Notes under the pieces: generated by a model
The model's database searches: none
The model's input: only the letters and a program-made list of their open reading frames with translations
What the model was told of the DNA's origin: nothing
In this document: positions 21,885 to 33,418 of the stretch, one piece after another
Numbering within the stretch: the stretch's first letter is position 1
How the letters are laid out: every line of letters begins with the position of its first letter
Position numbers and translations under genes: made by a program
Assembly (NCBI GenBank): GCA_032622095.1
Contig: CP136066.1
Coordinates: 197,894,816 to 197,958,815 of the forward strand
Source of the DNA: Siphonodentalium dalli
Taxonomy: Eukaryota > Mollusca > Scaphopoda > Gadilida > Siphonodentaliidae
Direction of reading: 5' to 3'
DNA length: 64,000 nt

Positions 21885-23411
21885 CTCTCGTGAAGAAACT
21901 TTGTTCATGTGACGTCAGAAATATATAAATAAACATGGGAATTCCCAATGTCATATCGGTGTGACGAGTTGCAGTAGTGTAACAGCGGGGAATATATAGC
22001 TGGGACGCAAATAGTCGTATCGATGCACATCTTTATTTCCGATTATAAACAAATGTGAAGTTAACAAACGTTAAGCCCAGACGGACAAACATGCCACACC
22101 TGGGCCAGCAAAATACAAGTATCAGGTTGCTACATATCAATAAGGTATCGATCGTAAATCTCTCCTCTCCATCCCACAAGTTCCCTGTCTCAAAATGCAA
22201 GTCCCCTTCTGACCAATTTGGTTCGTCTTATTAACCAATTGCTCAAAAGGTGATTATACAGAATTGCTTATTGCCAATTAGACATGAATATTCGGCTAAC
22301 AAGCATAGGATGCCATCTGTACAAAAATATTATCTCTTGTTTCGTATTTAGATAATTGTCGTTGAGACAGAATATATATTCATGTGCAATTCTACATGCA
22401 TGTATAATCCACTAATTGCTAATAATGGCAGTCAACTCACGTGTTTCTGTTATGCAGAGTTGATATATGCTGGCACGCTTGACATTACACAGGCTGTTTA
22501 TTAGTTGGAATTTAGAATAAAATGACCACCGGTGTCACTCTGACTTTGGGTATCTCAATGCTCAATTCTACTCCGCATTCATAATCCACTAAATGCAAAT
22601 GTTCCCTGACAATCCACACCTGGCTTATTTATACTATACGCAGCTTGTAATTAGTTGCATCTATATATGTATAATGCCGCATATTCTGATAGGTTTGGCA
22701 TTCCACAAGTCGCGTAACAGTTCGAATCACAATGAAAATGACTACCGAATTGAAGTTTGTGTTTCAAGAAGAAATTAACTCTGTCCTGCTGATCCTCATG
22801 ATATTGCCTTGTGACAGTAGGTCCCTTTGCAGAGGCCCCGGAATTCGCGAACGTCCCCTAACATGGGCGAAATATGTTGATTTTAATGAAGGAACGAGTG
22901 CGTCAATTGATACGTATTTTAAATAAATAACGACACGATCATCATAATAGTGGTTTGTTCTATCAATTATATGCGCCGAGTTCACTTTGTGCAAATCAAA
23001 CGACGATAAATATTCACTATATTGATCTATATGTCCTCGTATACCTGGAGGAGGACTCCTTAAAGTTTGTGAATAAGATGAAGAATGTTTATTAGATGTT
23101 ATTTATATATAGATCTATATAGTGAATATGTATCATCGTTTGATTTGCACCAAGTGAACTCGGCGCTAAATTGATAGAACAAACCACTATTATGATGATC
23201 GTGTCGTTATTTGTTTAAAATACGTATCAATTGACATATACGCACCCGTTCCCTCATTAAAATCAACATATTTCGCCCACGTTAGGGGACCTCCCCGAAT
23301 CGAGGATCTTCACAAAGGGACGTACTGCAAACCGTCACACCGACATCACATTGGGAATTCTCATGTTTATTTATATATTTCTGACGTCACATGAAAGTTT
23401 CTTCACCAGAG
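21885..23411. mobile_element. Foldback element, about 300-bp arms, left arm interrupted
   Basis: Right arm 23105-23411 is continuous. Its complement on the left is split in two: 21885-21977 (CTCTCGTGAAGAAACTTT... GTGACGTCAGAAATATATAA) and 22815-23033 (GGTCCCTTTG... AACGACACGATCATCATAAT... AGTGAATAT). The loop is about 70 bp (23034-23104). The arms show scattered differences. No transposase seen. Confidence 0.82.
21978..22814. mobile_element. 837-bp insertion in left arm of foldback element
   Basis: The right arm of the host element shows the uninterrupted sequence. In the left arm, CAGTAG occurs on both sides of the extra DNA (21972-21977 and 22815-22820), consistent with a 6-bp target-site duplication. 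The insert starts TGTAACAGCGGGG and ends TTGCCTTGTGA with no clear terminal repeat and no coding region I recognise. A deletion in the right arm through 6-bp microhomology is the alternative. Confidence 0.6.
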
Positions 23412-24511
23412 AAAATATAGTCCTCCAATTTTGCCTCTTAGTTGTTGTGTCTATAAGAACTTAACTTTAATAAACACATCAATCAGTTTGCATTGTCTGA
23501 TGTTGGTGTCAATAGAAATAGTATTAATCCGCCTGAATCAATGTAAAGATGAGCGGTCATTTTGTTGGCGCCATACCAAGTGATAAGCAAGGTAAGCACG
23601 CGCCTATTCATATATAACTAGTGAAAGATAAGGAAATATATAATGGATTTTCAAATTATATAATACGCCTTTCATGTGATATAATAAGTTCAAATAAACG
23701 ATCATAGGTCGTTTGTTGAACTTGTTATCTAAACATTTACCTTTAACATCCCTCCAAATAAACAAAATAGACCATTCATATGTGCATGTGTTAACCGACT
23801 GAGAGATTCCAATTATTATAGAAAGAGTTAAATGTTTCCCATTAAATATAAAAATTGGCTAGAATTTCCCCACTTTCATATGTTGCAGTGTATACTGGGT
23901 TGACTGGGAGGTAAATGTATTATACACTCACATGACATAGGCTGAGACCAATACCACCACGTAAAGTAACCAATTAGGAATATATAATAGTCCTAAGACT
24001 TCCATGCTTGATATATGGAAACTACGTCCGCTTAAAGGAAATTCAGTTACAGATTCACACACAACACCTTCGTTATTTAACAAGTAACATTCACCAATGC
24101 ATGTAGAAGGTAAATAGACTGTGAAAGTCACCCGACGTGTATACCGCTATACAATGAGCTGCTTGTAGGACGGACAGGTCAACACACAGAGTGAGATGTT
24201 CACTATTTGCGTTATATGATTATATTTAAAATAACCAGAGTATCATGATTATGGATCGCGCAGTGTGGTGTTGCCATTATACATGCGTAGTCAGTGGCTG
24301 ACGAAAAGTGCCATATGTACACAGGGTCTGGGTGGTGGCCCGGTGCAAAGACTGTTCACAACGCAAGACTGCTCTGTTGTCCCTCAGTCTAAATAACACA
24401 TTTTGTGTCGGTTGATTGTTTGATTGAACGAAATGTTTATTGCTCCATGGACTCTTGACTTGTAGTTTACTACGCGGGTATAGTGCCCAGTGGGGTGGGT
24501 ACTATTATATA
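23412..24511. other. Non-coding region
   Basis: AT-rich sequence in which I see no gene or repeat of note. Confidence 0.4.
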
Positions 24512-24648
24512 GATAATGAATGGCTTGGAGTTGATTATGCCAAAATAGTGGTCCTCGAGGAGGAATAGTCCACGAGCCGGAGCCGAGTGGACTATTCCTC
24601 ATCGAGGACTACTATTTTGGCATAGTCAACGACAAGACATTCATTATT
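24512..24648. repeat. Hairpin with about 55-bp arms
   Basis: ATAATGAATG...GATTATGCCAAAATAGT and CCTCGAGGAGGAATAGTCCAC on the left pair with GTGGACTATTCCTCATCGAGG and ACTATTTTGGCATAGTC...CATTCATTAT on the right. The loop is GAGCCGGAGCCGA. A similar but weaker arrangement occurs at 51452-51556. Likely a small foldback element. Confidence 0.85.
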
Positions 24649-25816
24649 AATTATATTATATCGAACATTTGTGCCAATTCTCACACAATTTCTGAGTCTG
24701 ATTTTGTCACATTTTTATTTACCTTGAATTTTGGAAATCGGTCTCAGATTTTACAATTTACGGCAATATTTTGACGATGGCAGGGGAGCACAACTATGTT
24801 ATTAGTTACATCTAACAGCATTTCTTCATGATTCATTTCCATAAATACGTCATTAGCAAAGACATTTTGGCGAAATTTTAGAAGTCAACTTGTTTAACTT
24901 CGATTAACCTGAAAAGGAAAATATAAATAACGTCCACTGGCATTGCAAAATTATGACTAGACGCTTGCCAACTAAACGGACAAACTATGAAATACATTGG
25001 CTTGATATCATCGGACATTTGTAAGATCATTGCAATTCATCAATAAATCTAATGATATACCGATATTGCAACAAATATCACACAAGGTATAGTTTAAGAT
25101 TTGCCGTATCTTTTGATACATGTATATTGAAACTAATTTGTACACAAAATTTGACAAAAAGAATTCAAACCGGACTAGATCATCGCCAGCGCTTTATATG
25201 TTACCGCATTTTATTTTATTTCATAGAGTCTGTATCTCAATGTTTATAAGGTAACAGATCAAGTAAAAGCGATGATAGAGACCAAAACCGCGGCCAATAT
25301 ATAAACATATTCGATAAAACGTCCAACTTCTGAGTTGCAAGAGAATCTGCATGTTATGTGGTCTTATATGTCATATACTGCAAAATGGCAACCAACTTTG
25401 GTAAAAAGTTGAGTTTTCGCATATATCCCGAACATTAATAGCTGCTGTTGCGAAATGATAAACACAATGTGACTCACTTGGTTATTTAATATACATGTAT
25501 TACTTTATCAACTGACAACAGTTACTAAATATTCTATTCCCGTCGTCCAAGTACCTTATGAGGCATGACACACACGGCTGAATTCTGGTCTCAGGTCTAG
25601 ACCACCCTAATAATCACGGTGTTCCATGTCAGGACTTGGTCTCGCGAAACCACCTGGTCGCAAGCTGGGATCGGCGCATTGTTGTACAATCAACGACAAT
25701 CAATGACAATCTATGGACAAAGGCGTGCTGAGCGCTGCATCGAGATTGGTGTGTTGGTGTCCCCAAACCTTAGCACGTGAAAGCGACTTATATCCGTGTT
25801 GTATAGCGGTATCTGT
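24649..25816. other. Non-coding region
   Basis: No repeat or gene could be supported; AT-rich until about 25550, then GC content rises toward the candidate coding segment. Confidence 0.4.
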
Positions 25817-26167
25817 ATGCCGTCGCCGTTCGACAGGGATCACGGGGCATGTGTGGTGCGGATTTCCACCCATATGTGGATGTCACGACATTGTCAGTTT
25901 TACGGGTGGAGGAAAGTCTACGCAGAGAGTAAATTCACCGAGAAACACTCCGCTGTGTGTAGAAATACCGACCCCGGAAAGGGACCGACAAACTTGCCCA
26001 GATACACGAATCAGATTATCCTCACTTATGAGTGGATCGCGAATCCGCGCTTGTCTGCATTCGAACCAGCTTCTTCAGCGCTAGATGGCAAATGGTGGCT
26101 TAATGCCCATAATGCCCCGAGCATTCTACCGACGGGACCACCGGCGTCCTTTACAATCAATGTATAG
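25817..26167 (+). CDS. Candidate coding segment, unknown protein (116 codons)
   Basis: I do not recognise it. The ATG at 25817 is the first in a frame open from 25781 to the TAG at 26165-26167. The segment is more GC-rich than its surroundings and the inferred protein has a balanced composition with several Trp, Tyr, Cys and His (for example HMWMSRHCQFYGWRKVYAES and DGKWWLNAHN), unlike translations of the AT-rich DNA around it. A second frame is also open for 123 codons, which weakens the case. No obvious splice sites, signal peptide or membrane segment were established. It may be an exon, a piece of an unidentified element, or chance. Confidence 0.25.
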   Translation: MPSPFDRDHGACVVRISTHMWMSRHCQFYGWRKVYAESKFTEKHSAVCRNTDPGKGPTNLPRYTNQIILTYEWIANPRLSAFEPASSALDGKWWLNAHNAPSILPTGPPASFTINV

Positions 26168-27065
26168 TGTACAACATTGTTTGTTCAGATCAATAACCAA
26201 CTATATATTGTTCAACTTTGCGTCAAAATATTACACATAAATTACATTCATCTCTTGAAAACATTTCGAACCATTATTATAGGGGATATCAGGTGGGAAT
26301 TTCCAACAACTGGAAATAGTGAGGTACTTGTTGGAAATTTTCAATAATTCATTGGGGTGAGGGGGTGGCATGTGCAATGTAATTTCGCGGACTTGGGAAT
26401 TTGCAATAAGTTGAAAATTTTGAAAGATTCTAAATAACTATCGCCGTGATTGAAGTTATTGAAAATAATTTTCCAGAAAATGTAATGGTCACAACGGGGT
26501 GGGGGGGGGGGGGGTGGGAGTGGTATCGGAAAACAAATGGGTGCGTTGTATCACACTCCCGATAACAGATATTTCCATTGCCATGTATTTTTTTTCAAAA
26601 TCCATCTTTAAAGATAAATTATGACTAATAAACCAATTTGAAATGTCAAGGCTTAAGAAACTGGACCAAATAAATCATTAATCAAGAGCAGAGGTCCCAT
26701 GCATTTAATTTAATTTAATTCAATTTAATCGGACATTTCCTTATTTTGAACCACAATTTTTCGTTCTGTCTTAATATAATTTTGAGAGTTTTAGCTGTTA
26801 TATTGTATATCCAGTCCAGCAATAATTTATTCTCAAATGATGAATTAGTACTATCAAAACTATCTTCGACCTCTATTCATTTCAGAAACACGGAACGAAA
26901 GACACCCGCATCCAATGCGGATTACGTTCCGATTGCAAAACTACTATCATTCCCTATTTATCCGTGTCAACCAAACCCACCGATAACATATTGTAAACAA
27001 GGGGTACGCATCTAAGATGGTTTTGTCGAGTTTTTTGGCAGTCGAACCAAACTTCTACCAATAAG
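26168..27065. other. Non-coding region with G-run
   Basis: Contains a run of 14 G (26501-26514) inside G-rich sequence, and GGAATTTCCAACAACTGGAAA-like words at 26298-26345 that echo the degenerate repeat family at 37.3 and 45.4 kb. ATTTAATTTAATT simple sequence near 26705. Confidence 0.5.
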
Positions 27066-28160
27066 GTGCACAACTCCGGGAAAAAAGGTCGGACGGTGGT
27101 ATATTATTGCAATAGACCTATATACCAAATATCAATTGAATCCATTAATATTTCATTGAGTTATCGCACTAACGGTGATAAAATTGTTATTAAACTAGAC
27201 AAACTAAGACCCATAACTCCGGGGAAAAAATCGGACAAACCAGGTTTTCGAACTCGTCCGAGATATTGTTGCAAGGGACTCATATATACCAAATATTGTT
27301 TAAATTGGTTAATATTTCATTGAGTTATCGCGCTAACGGTGATAACATTGCTAAAAATAGACAAACTAAGACCCATAACTCTGCGAAAAAATTTCGGACA
27401 AATCTGGTTTTCGAACTCGTCCGAGATATTGTTGCAAGAGACTCATATATCAAATATTGTTGAAATCGGTTAATATTTCATCGAGTTATCGCGCTATAGA
27501 TAATGGTGATAAAATTGCTAAAAATAGACAAACTAAGACCCATAACTCCGGAAAAAAAATTCGGACAAACCTCGTTTTCGAACTCGTCCGAGATATTGTT
27601 CCAAGAGACTCATATACCAAATATTGTTGAAATTGGTTAATATTTCATTGAGTTATCGCGCTAACGGTTATAACATTGCTAAAAATAGACAAACTAAGAC
27701 CCATAACTCTGTGAAAAAAATTCGGACAAACCTGGTTTTCGAACTTGTCCGAGACATTGTTGCAGGAGACTCATATACCAAATATTGTTGAAATCGGTTA
27801 ATATTTCATCGAGTTATCGCACTAACGGTGATAAAATTGCTAAAAAAAATAGACAAACTAAGATCCATAACTCCGGAAAAAAAATTGGGACAAACCTGGT
27901 TTTCGAACATGTCCGAGATATTGTTGCAAGAGTCTCATATAACGAATATTGTTGAAATTGGATAACATTTGCGTGAGTTATCGCGCTAACGGTGAAAAAC
28001 TAAAAAAAAGTCATCAAAGATGGATAACTCTTGTCAAACAGTAAGTTCTACAGGCAGTAAATAGTCATTGGGAGCAACTCACATACCAAAATTTGTTTGA
28101 ATCCGTTCACAAATGTCAAAGTTATAAGGCATTTTTTAGGTCCGCCCGCCGCCCGCCCAA
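27066..28160. repeat. Tandem array, about 162-bp unit, five to six copies
   Basis: Anchors GACAAACTAAGACCCATAAC occur at 27198, 27360, 27528, 27688 and 27852 (intervals 162, 168, 160, 164). Each unit has TTCGGACAAACCTGGTTTTC, CGAACTCGTCCGAGATATTG, CATATACCAAATATTGTTGA and TTATCGCGCTAACGGTGATA. A decayed unit and a CCGCCCGCCGCCCGCCC tract close the array (28080-28160). The array resembles in general layout the blocks at 48.6 and 56.3 kb (CATAACTCC, then CATACCAA..., then a sugar-poor tail). Confidence 0.9.
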
Positions 28161-29589
28161 CCACCAACCGTTCCTCGTCAAACCATAAGTCGAGTTTTTG
28201 AAAAAACTCGACTAATAGCAACCACCAAGGGTGCTTTTTACCTAAATGCGTGTGAATTATGACGTCATATATTTTTTCTATATTTCTATACCAAGAGCGA
28301 AAATAGCGTGTATGCTTTTTTGTAAATTTCACACGTGACTTCCGGGATGTTACTGCGCAGAATCCAGCTCAATGACAGCTCGCGAGTAGATTAATTACTC
28401 GCCTGATTTTGTTTTCTCCACTTCACTTCCACTTTCCAGCATAATCGACATTTACTATTAACAATTTGTGGGATATCTGGAGAATTCGGATCAACTTCCC
28501 AAAAAAGGTGAGTTTGACGCCTGAAATTCTTGCCATGTCAGCGCTGATCGATCCTTATCTGCAACTAGACTCATGTCAGAATTCGCTGTTTTATGAAAAA
28601 GTCACTCTTAAAATCGGTCAAATTATTTCGATAATTCTAAGTCTGAGTGAGGCTGAGAGTTGAGACTGACTCCTGCATGTACCTGGCCTGCAGTCAAAAG
28701 TCAGTGATTCCAACTTTGGTGTACACCCTTGATTAATTTATAAAGCTTTGTGCCGGTGTTTGTAACAACGACCGAAAGTTTTATCGACAAACCGGAAACT
28801 CATTGTCGAGAAAGTTGTTAACTTTTCTAATGAATCAATGATATTCAGAATTTCAGTGCTAGAAAACACAGCGGCGAAGATGATAGTCATGGATTTCATG
28901 GTGATAAGCTGGTTGTGAAAGTATGGAATAATACAATTGTCTTCAGTACAGTTTATTAACAGTTGAGACTTAAGTGAACATTTCTGGTAAAAATTAAAAT
29001 GATGGATGTCAAACATGTGCAAAATTTTCAGCACGCGAAATTATGAAAATGTCCAATACATTTAGTCCAGAAAATTCAATGCTATGGCATAACACTTAGG
29101 GTACGTCCACGGTGCAATCGTAAGGGGAACGATTTCCATAAAATAATATCAAGTGCTGTTTGATTTTAGATGCAAAATTGTATCGTATCCTTTGTTACCT
29201 CCACTTTCGACGGAATTGCAGTCACAAGAAAGATCGTACGGTAGCAATCAGGAGGTTAACCATGGCTTATTTAAGAACAACCCACGCTACACTCATCTGC
29301 GACAACATTGCGATCGGGTGAAATCGTTGTTCATATTTATATCTGCGCATAATTATATTTTGCTTAGTTTTAAATTTGGCAATTTTGCCAATTTGAATTT
29401 GTGAATTTGGTCAAGGCTGGTGCATATGCATTTGCATGTTCAGTTCTTTATCGATGCTGAAGATAGATTTGTTCTCCATGCACAATATAAACTGGCCTAT
29501 ACTATAATACATGACATTTTTCTCGGTGGTATTTACATGCATTCAAATTAAGTAAACGGGATGGCTAAAAAATGGTATACCGGTACCGG
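28161..29589. other. Non-coding region
   Basis: A short perfect hairpin CGAGTTTTTGAAAAAACTCG lies at 28191-28210. Otherwise no gene or repeat can be supported. Confidence 0.5.
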
Positions 29590-30345
29590 TACTGCTCTTT
29601 AGCACTCAGGGCTAAAGAACGTATACATGTACCTCTCTTTAGCGATGAGGGCTAAAAACTAGTAAAAAGTGATACTGATTATAACGTTATACATTGGTGC
29701 AATGCGCAGAATATCTTGGCAACACACGTGACGCTCGTCCAACATGGACCGCTCTTTAGCGCCGAGGGCTAAAGAATGGCACACCGCTCATTACTTTTAG
29801 CTATGAGGGATAAAAGTGTTACGAATTAATGAATTACAACATTACACGTTTGGTGCAATGAGCAAAATATCTTGGCAACACACCTGCCGCTCATCCAACA
29901 TGTACCGCTCTTTAGTACTGAGGGCTAAATACGCACACCGCTCTTTAGCGATAAGGACTAAAGAGCGGTAACCGTATGGATTATAACGTTGTGTGTTGGC
30001 GCAATGCGCAAAATATTTTGGCAACGCACGTGCTGCTCATCCAACATGAACCGCTCTTTAACACCTACTGCTAAAGAGCAGTATACCGTTCTTTAGCACC
30101 AAACGCTAAAGAGCAGTATACCGTTCATTAGCGTATCAGGCCCATATACATGTACGTAGCTACGGCATGGTATACTGCCTTTTAGCATTTGCCTGTTTTA
30201 CCACTAAAGAGCAGATACTGTTCTTTAGCACCAAACGCTAAAAGAGCGGTATACATGTACTGTTAATTAGCGTACTAGTATCAGGACCACATAGCTAAAG
30301 CATTTGGTACTAAAGAGATGTATACCGTTCTTTATCCACGGCCGT
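29590..30345. repeat. Cluster of about ten CTCTTTAGC/GCTAAAGAG hairpins
   Basis: Short inverted repeats GCTCTTTAGC-(about 7 nt)-GCTAAAGAGC, more or less perfect, occur at about 29594, 29632, 29751, 29907, 29939 (CCGCTCTTTAG pairing with CTAAAGAGCGG), 30050, 30085, 30165, 30213 and 30295. Part of the cluster sits in a tandem duplication of about 150 bp whose shared block is TTGG(C/T)GCAATG...ATCTTGGCAACACACGTG...CTCATCCAACATG, anchored at 29694, 29850 and 29996. GTATAC words join neighbouring hairpins. No coding content. Confidence 0.85.
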
Positions 30346-30769
30346 ATATAAGTAAATCTGAAATGACATCAATGACCATCGATAGGCTGCTGACTTGGAG
30401 TTACCTCTTATTATTAATTTTGGAGAGAATTTCCAACAATAGCTATTATTTGGCTTTGAGACATAGAGCAAAATTGCCATCACTATTATCAAATTCAGCC
30501 TAAATCCCTGCAATCACGATTATCAGGCAATCATGAGTATTGGCACCTGAGAGTATGTTACGTGTGATTATTATACAAGTAGATGATATCACACAAGTTT
30601 CTATTTTATACAAAATTTATGAACCAAGTTCACTAAATTAGATTTGAGCCGAGGTTTACCGAGTAGACTAGGTTGATAAATTACATATAAAATAGAACAA
30701 TTTGAGAAATCTTTTATCATATGATCAAATAAATGCGAAGTATTCATTGAATACTATTTTACAGCAATC
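30346..30769. other. Non-coding spacer
   Basis: AT-rich; no structure noticed. Confidence 0.4.
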
Positions 30770-31508
30770 AGGCCAAAGCAAAATGAATGCATGTTTCCCG
30801 TATCAAGCATACAAAAATAGGGGCGGGTGGTAGGCTTTTCATTTTATTTTATTTTTCCATTTTCTTTGTATAGTCTTGTGTGGGCCATCAGACAACACGA
30901 TACCATGACCCGAGCAACCAACACAAATTGGTGACAAAACTGATATATGGAAACAAGATATAATTAAATATATTTTTACAAAATAAGTTTAATTATTTAC
31001 CAAACAGTAAATATATCGTATATATAAAATATCTAGTTTAATCAGCTGGTTTGATGCCAACAAAATGGGAATGACAATTATGTGTCCCCAGTGAGCAGTA
31101 TTAAAAAAAATATCTCCACGATAAGAAATGTTAACAAGAGTCGGGGTACAATGTTCACTTTAGTGATAGTCGCCATTCATTTCCCTGGCCGCTGTAGCTT
31201 CCTACTAGTACTGCGCATGTCTTATAAGTCACAGCTTTTTATGCTCAAATACATGTACACTCACAATAGTCCATATCAACACATGCTTCCTGTCAGCGAA
31301 GGGGAACAATAACCTGTAATCTTCCGGTATTGCGTCCGGTCGTAATTTGACTTTCTGTTTGAAGAGTGACGATGTGGCTTTGCGAAAAATATATAAATAC
31401 ACATGTATATCAAAGATATCATTTATCTCGCGAGGTGAATCAGATAAAATGGAACCACGCCTACATAGTTTGGTTATCATTGTGGTCGGTTGGTTTATAG
31501 ATTGATTT

Positions 31509-32523
31509 TTAGCTCAACTTACTTTTGTAAGTTTGAGCTATTGCCATGGTTTGGCGTCCGTCATCCTTGTGTGCGTGTGTCTGTCAACAATTTCCTTTGG
31601 CGCGGGCTACATGTCGTAACCTTTTGTATAATCTTTATGAAATTTGTCATGAATGTTGACATTGACATGTAGATGGGAACGAATCATTGTGGGGTCATTC
31701 AGCCAAAAAACATGGCCGCTGTTAGCCATCTTGGATTTCAAGATTCAATCCATTGGCGTGGGCTACAGGTCGTACTGTTCGTCTGATCATCATGAAATTT
31801 GTCGTGGATGTTAATAATCACATGTAGATGGGAACGAGTGATTTTGGGGTCGTTCGGCCAAAAAACATTGCCGCCAGCAGCTATCTTGGATTTTACTCTT
31901 TGCATGACTAAATCCTTTGGTGCGGGCTACAGGTCGTAGCTTTGGTCAGATGGTCATGAAATTTGTCATGGATGATAACAATGACATGTAGATGGGAACG
32001 AGTCGTTTTGGGGTCATTCTGTTTAAAAACATGGCTGCAACAGCCATCTTGGATTTTACTCTTTGCATGACTAAATCCTTTCATGCGGGTCATACCTTTG
32101 TTCTGATCTTTATTAAATTTGTATTGAATGTTGACATTGACATGTAGATGGGAACAAGTAATATTGGGGTCATTCGGCAGAAAAACAATGCTGCCAGTGG
32201 CCATCTTGGATTTCAAAATTGAATCCATTGGCGCGGTCTACAGGTCGTACTGTTCGTCAGATCATCATAAAATTTGTAGATTGTAGCTTTGGTCAGATCT
32301 TCATAAAATTTGTCATGGATGTTAACAATGACACGTAGATGGGAACGAGTCCTTTTGGGGTCAATTGGCCAAAATACATGGCCGCCAGCAGCCATCTTGT
32401 ATTTTACCCTTTGCATCACTAAATCCTTTGGCACAGGTTAGACATTTCAATTACATGTAGCACCTTTCCTATTCCTCCATTTTCTGTCAACCATTAAATT
32501 ATTCCCCTACCTAAGTTGAGCTA
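31509..32523. mobile_element. AGCTCA-ended element with internal ~157-bp tandem units
   Basis: Starts TTAGCTCAACTTA and ends TAAGTTGAGCTA, a 12-bp terminal inverted repeat. Inside, a unit anchored by GATGGGAACGAGT...GGGGTCATTCGGCC...GCCATCTTGGATTT recurs at 31672, 31827, 31991, 32147 and 32338 (intervals 155, 164, 156, 191). The unit also holds GGCGCGGGCTACAGGTCGTA and ATGAAATTTGTCATGGATGT. Minus-strand frames of 73-106 codons here are products of the repeat. This type of repeat is common in marine invertebrate genomes as far as I know; I cannot name a classified family. Confidence 0.75.
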
Positions 32524-33296
32524 CATTGTCATTGACACTTTCATTTTATTTAAAACCAATAAAATGAACTTGGGTCTGGGATTTGAAGACTGTCGGTCGG
32601 GTTATGGGAAACACACATTTATTTTGTTTTGGCCTCATAAACTTCAGCGATCGCAAGTCATTAAATAATGGCATGATGTCATGATACATCGCACTCATTA
32701 ATATTACACGTGTGTGTCTTCACCAATAATAATGAAGTTGGTTGTGTGGGTGTAATTATGTGATAAACCACTTTATTCCCACCAGTTTGTGCCTAATTCT
32801 TTAAATTGTACTATTATTCAGTCAGTTTTAAATTGGCGCACTTCAAATCAGCCCTTAAAATTAGGAAAAAGTTCCAGCTAATTTAATGCTGTGGCATGTT
32901 AGATTTGGCAATGGCATTTCCCACGGCATTGCTTGTTTTCATGGCCAATTTCGAGGACTGGAAAATTAATACCATTCATGAGTATTGCAGGCTTTGAGCA
33001 AAACTAGTTTATATGTTAACTTAAATGTTATACCATGTAAATCTAATTTAAAAAAAATGACATGTTATAATCCCACATACAGGTATGTACATGTAAAGGA
33101 TATGCAAAGGAATATTCTTAGGTAAGCATGACAGCAGGATCATGTCTGAGAATATTTTGGGGACAACTATTGTTGTGCCAAGGATGTCCCAATAGATTAT
33201 GGGGTATTAAACTATTAATATTTCTCAATACCACATGAGTGTTGTTCCTACTTGTTACAAATTGAACCCAACAAGTCGTGGATAAAAACTGAAACA

Positions 33297-33418
33297 ATGA
33301 AATTTCCTAATTATATAAGTTGTTGATCAATATCCATGGGAATCTATATTTACACTAAGCCTAAATGTATAAATTCCCATGGATATTGATCAACAACTGG
33401 TATAAATAATGAAATTTC
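33297..33418. repeat. Hairpin with about 45-bp arms
   Basis: ATGAAATTTC...AGTTGTTGATCAATATCCAT then GGGAAT on the left pairs with ATTCCC then ATGGATATTGATCAACAACT...GAAATTTC on the right, around an AT-rich loop of about 25 nt. Confidence 0.88.

Noticed and set aside
21978-22814. Solo LTR
   Set aside because: It begins TGT but ends TGTGA rather than CA, and the flanking duplication is 6 bp; no polyadenylation or promoter arrangement was recognised.
29590-30345. CRISPR-like array
   Set aside because: Spacers are not of constant length, repeats are short hairpins of variable quality, and the DNA is eukaryotic.
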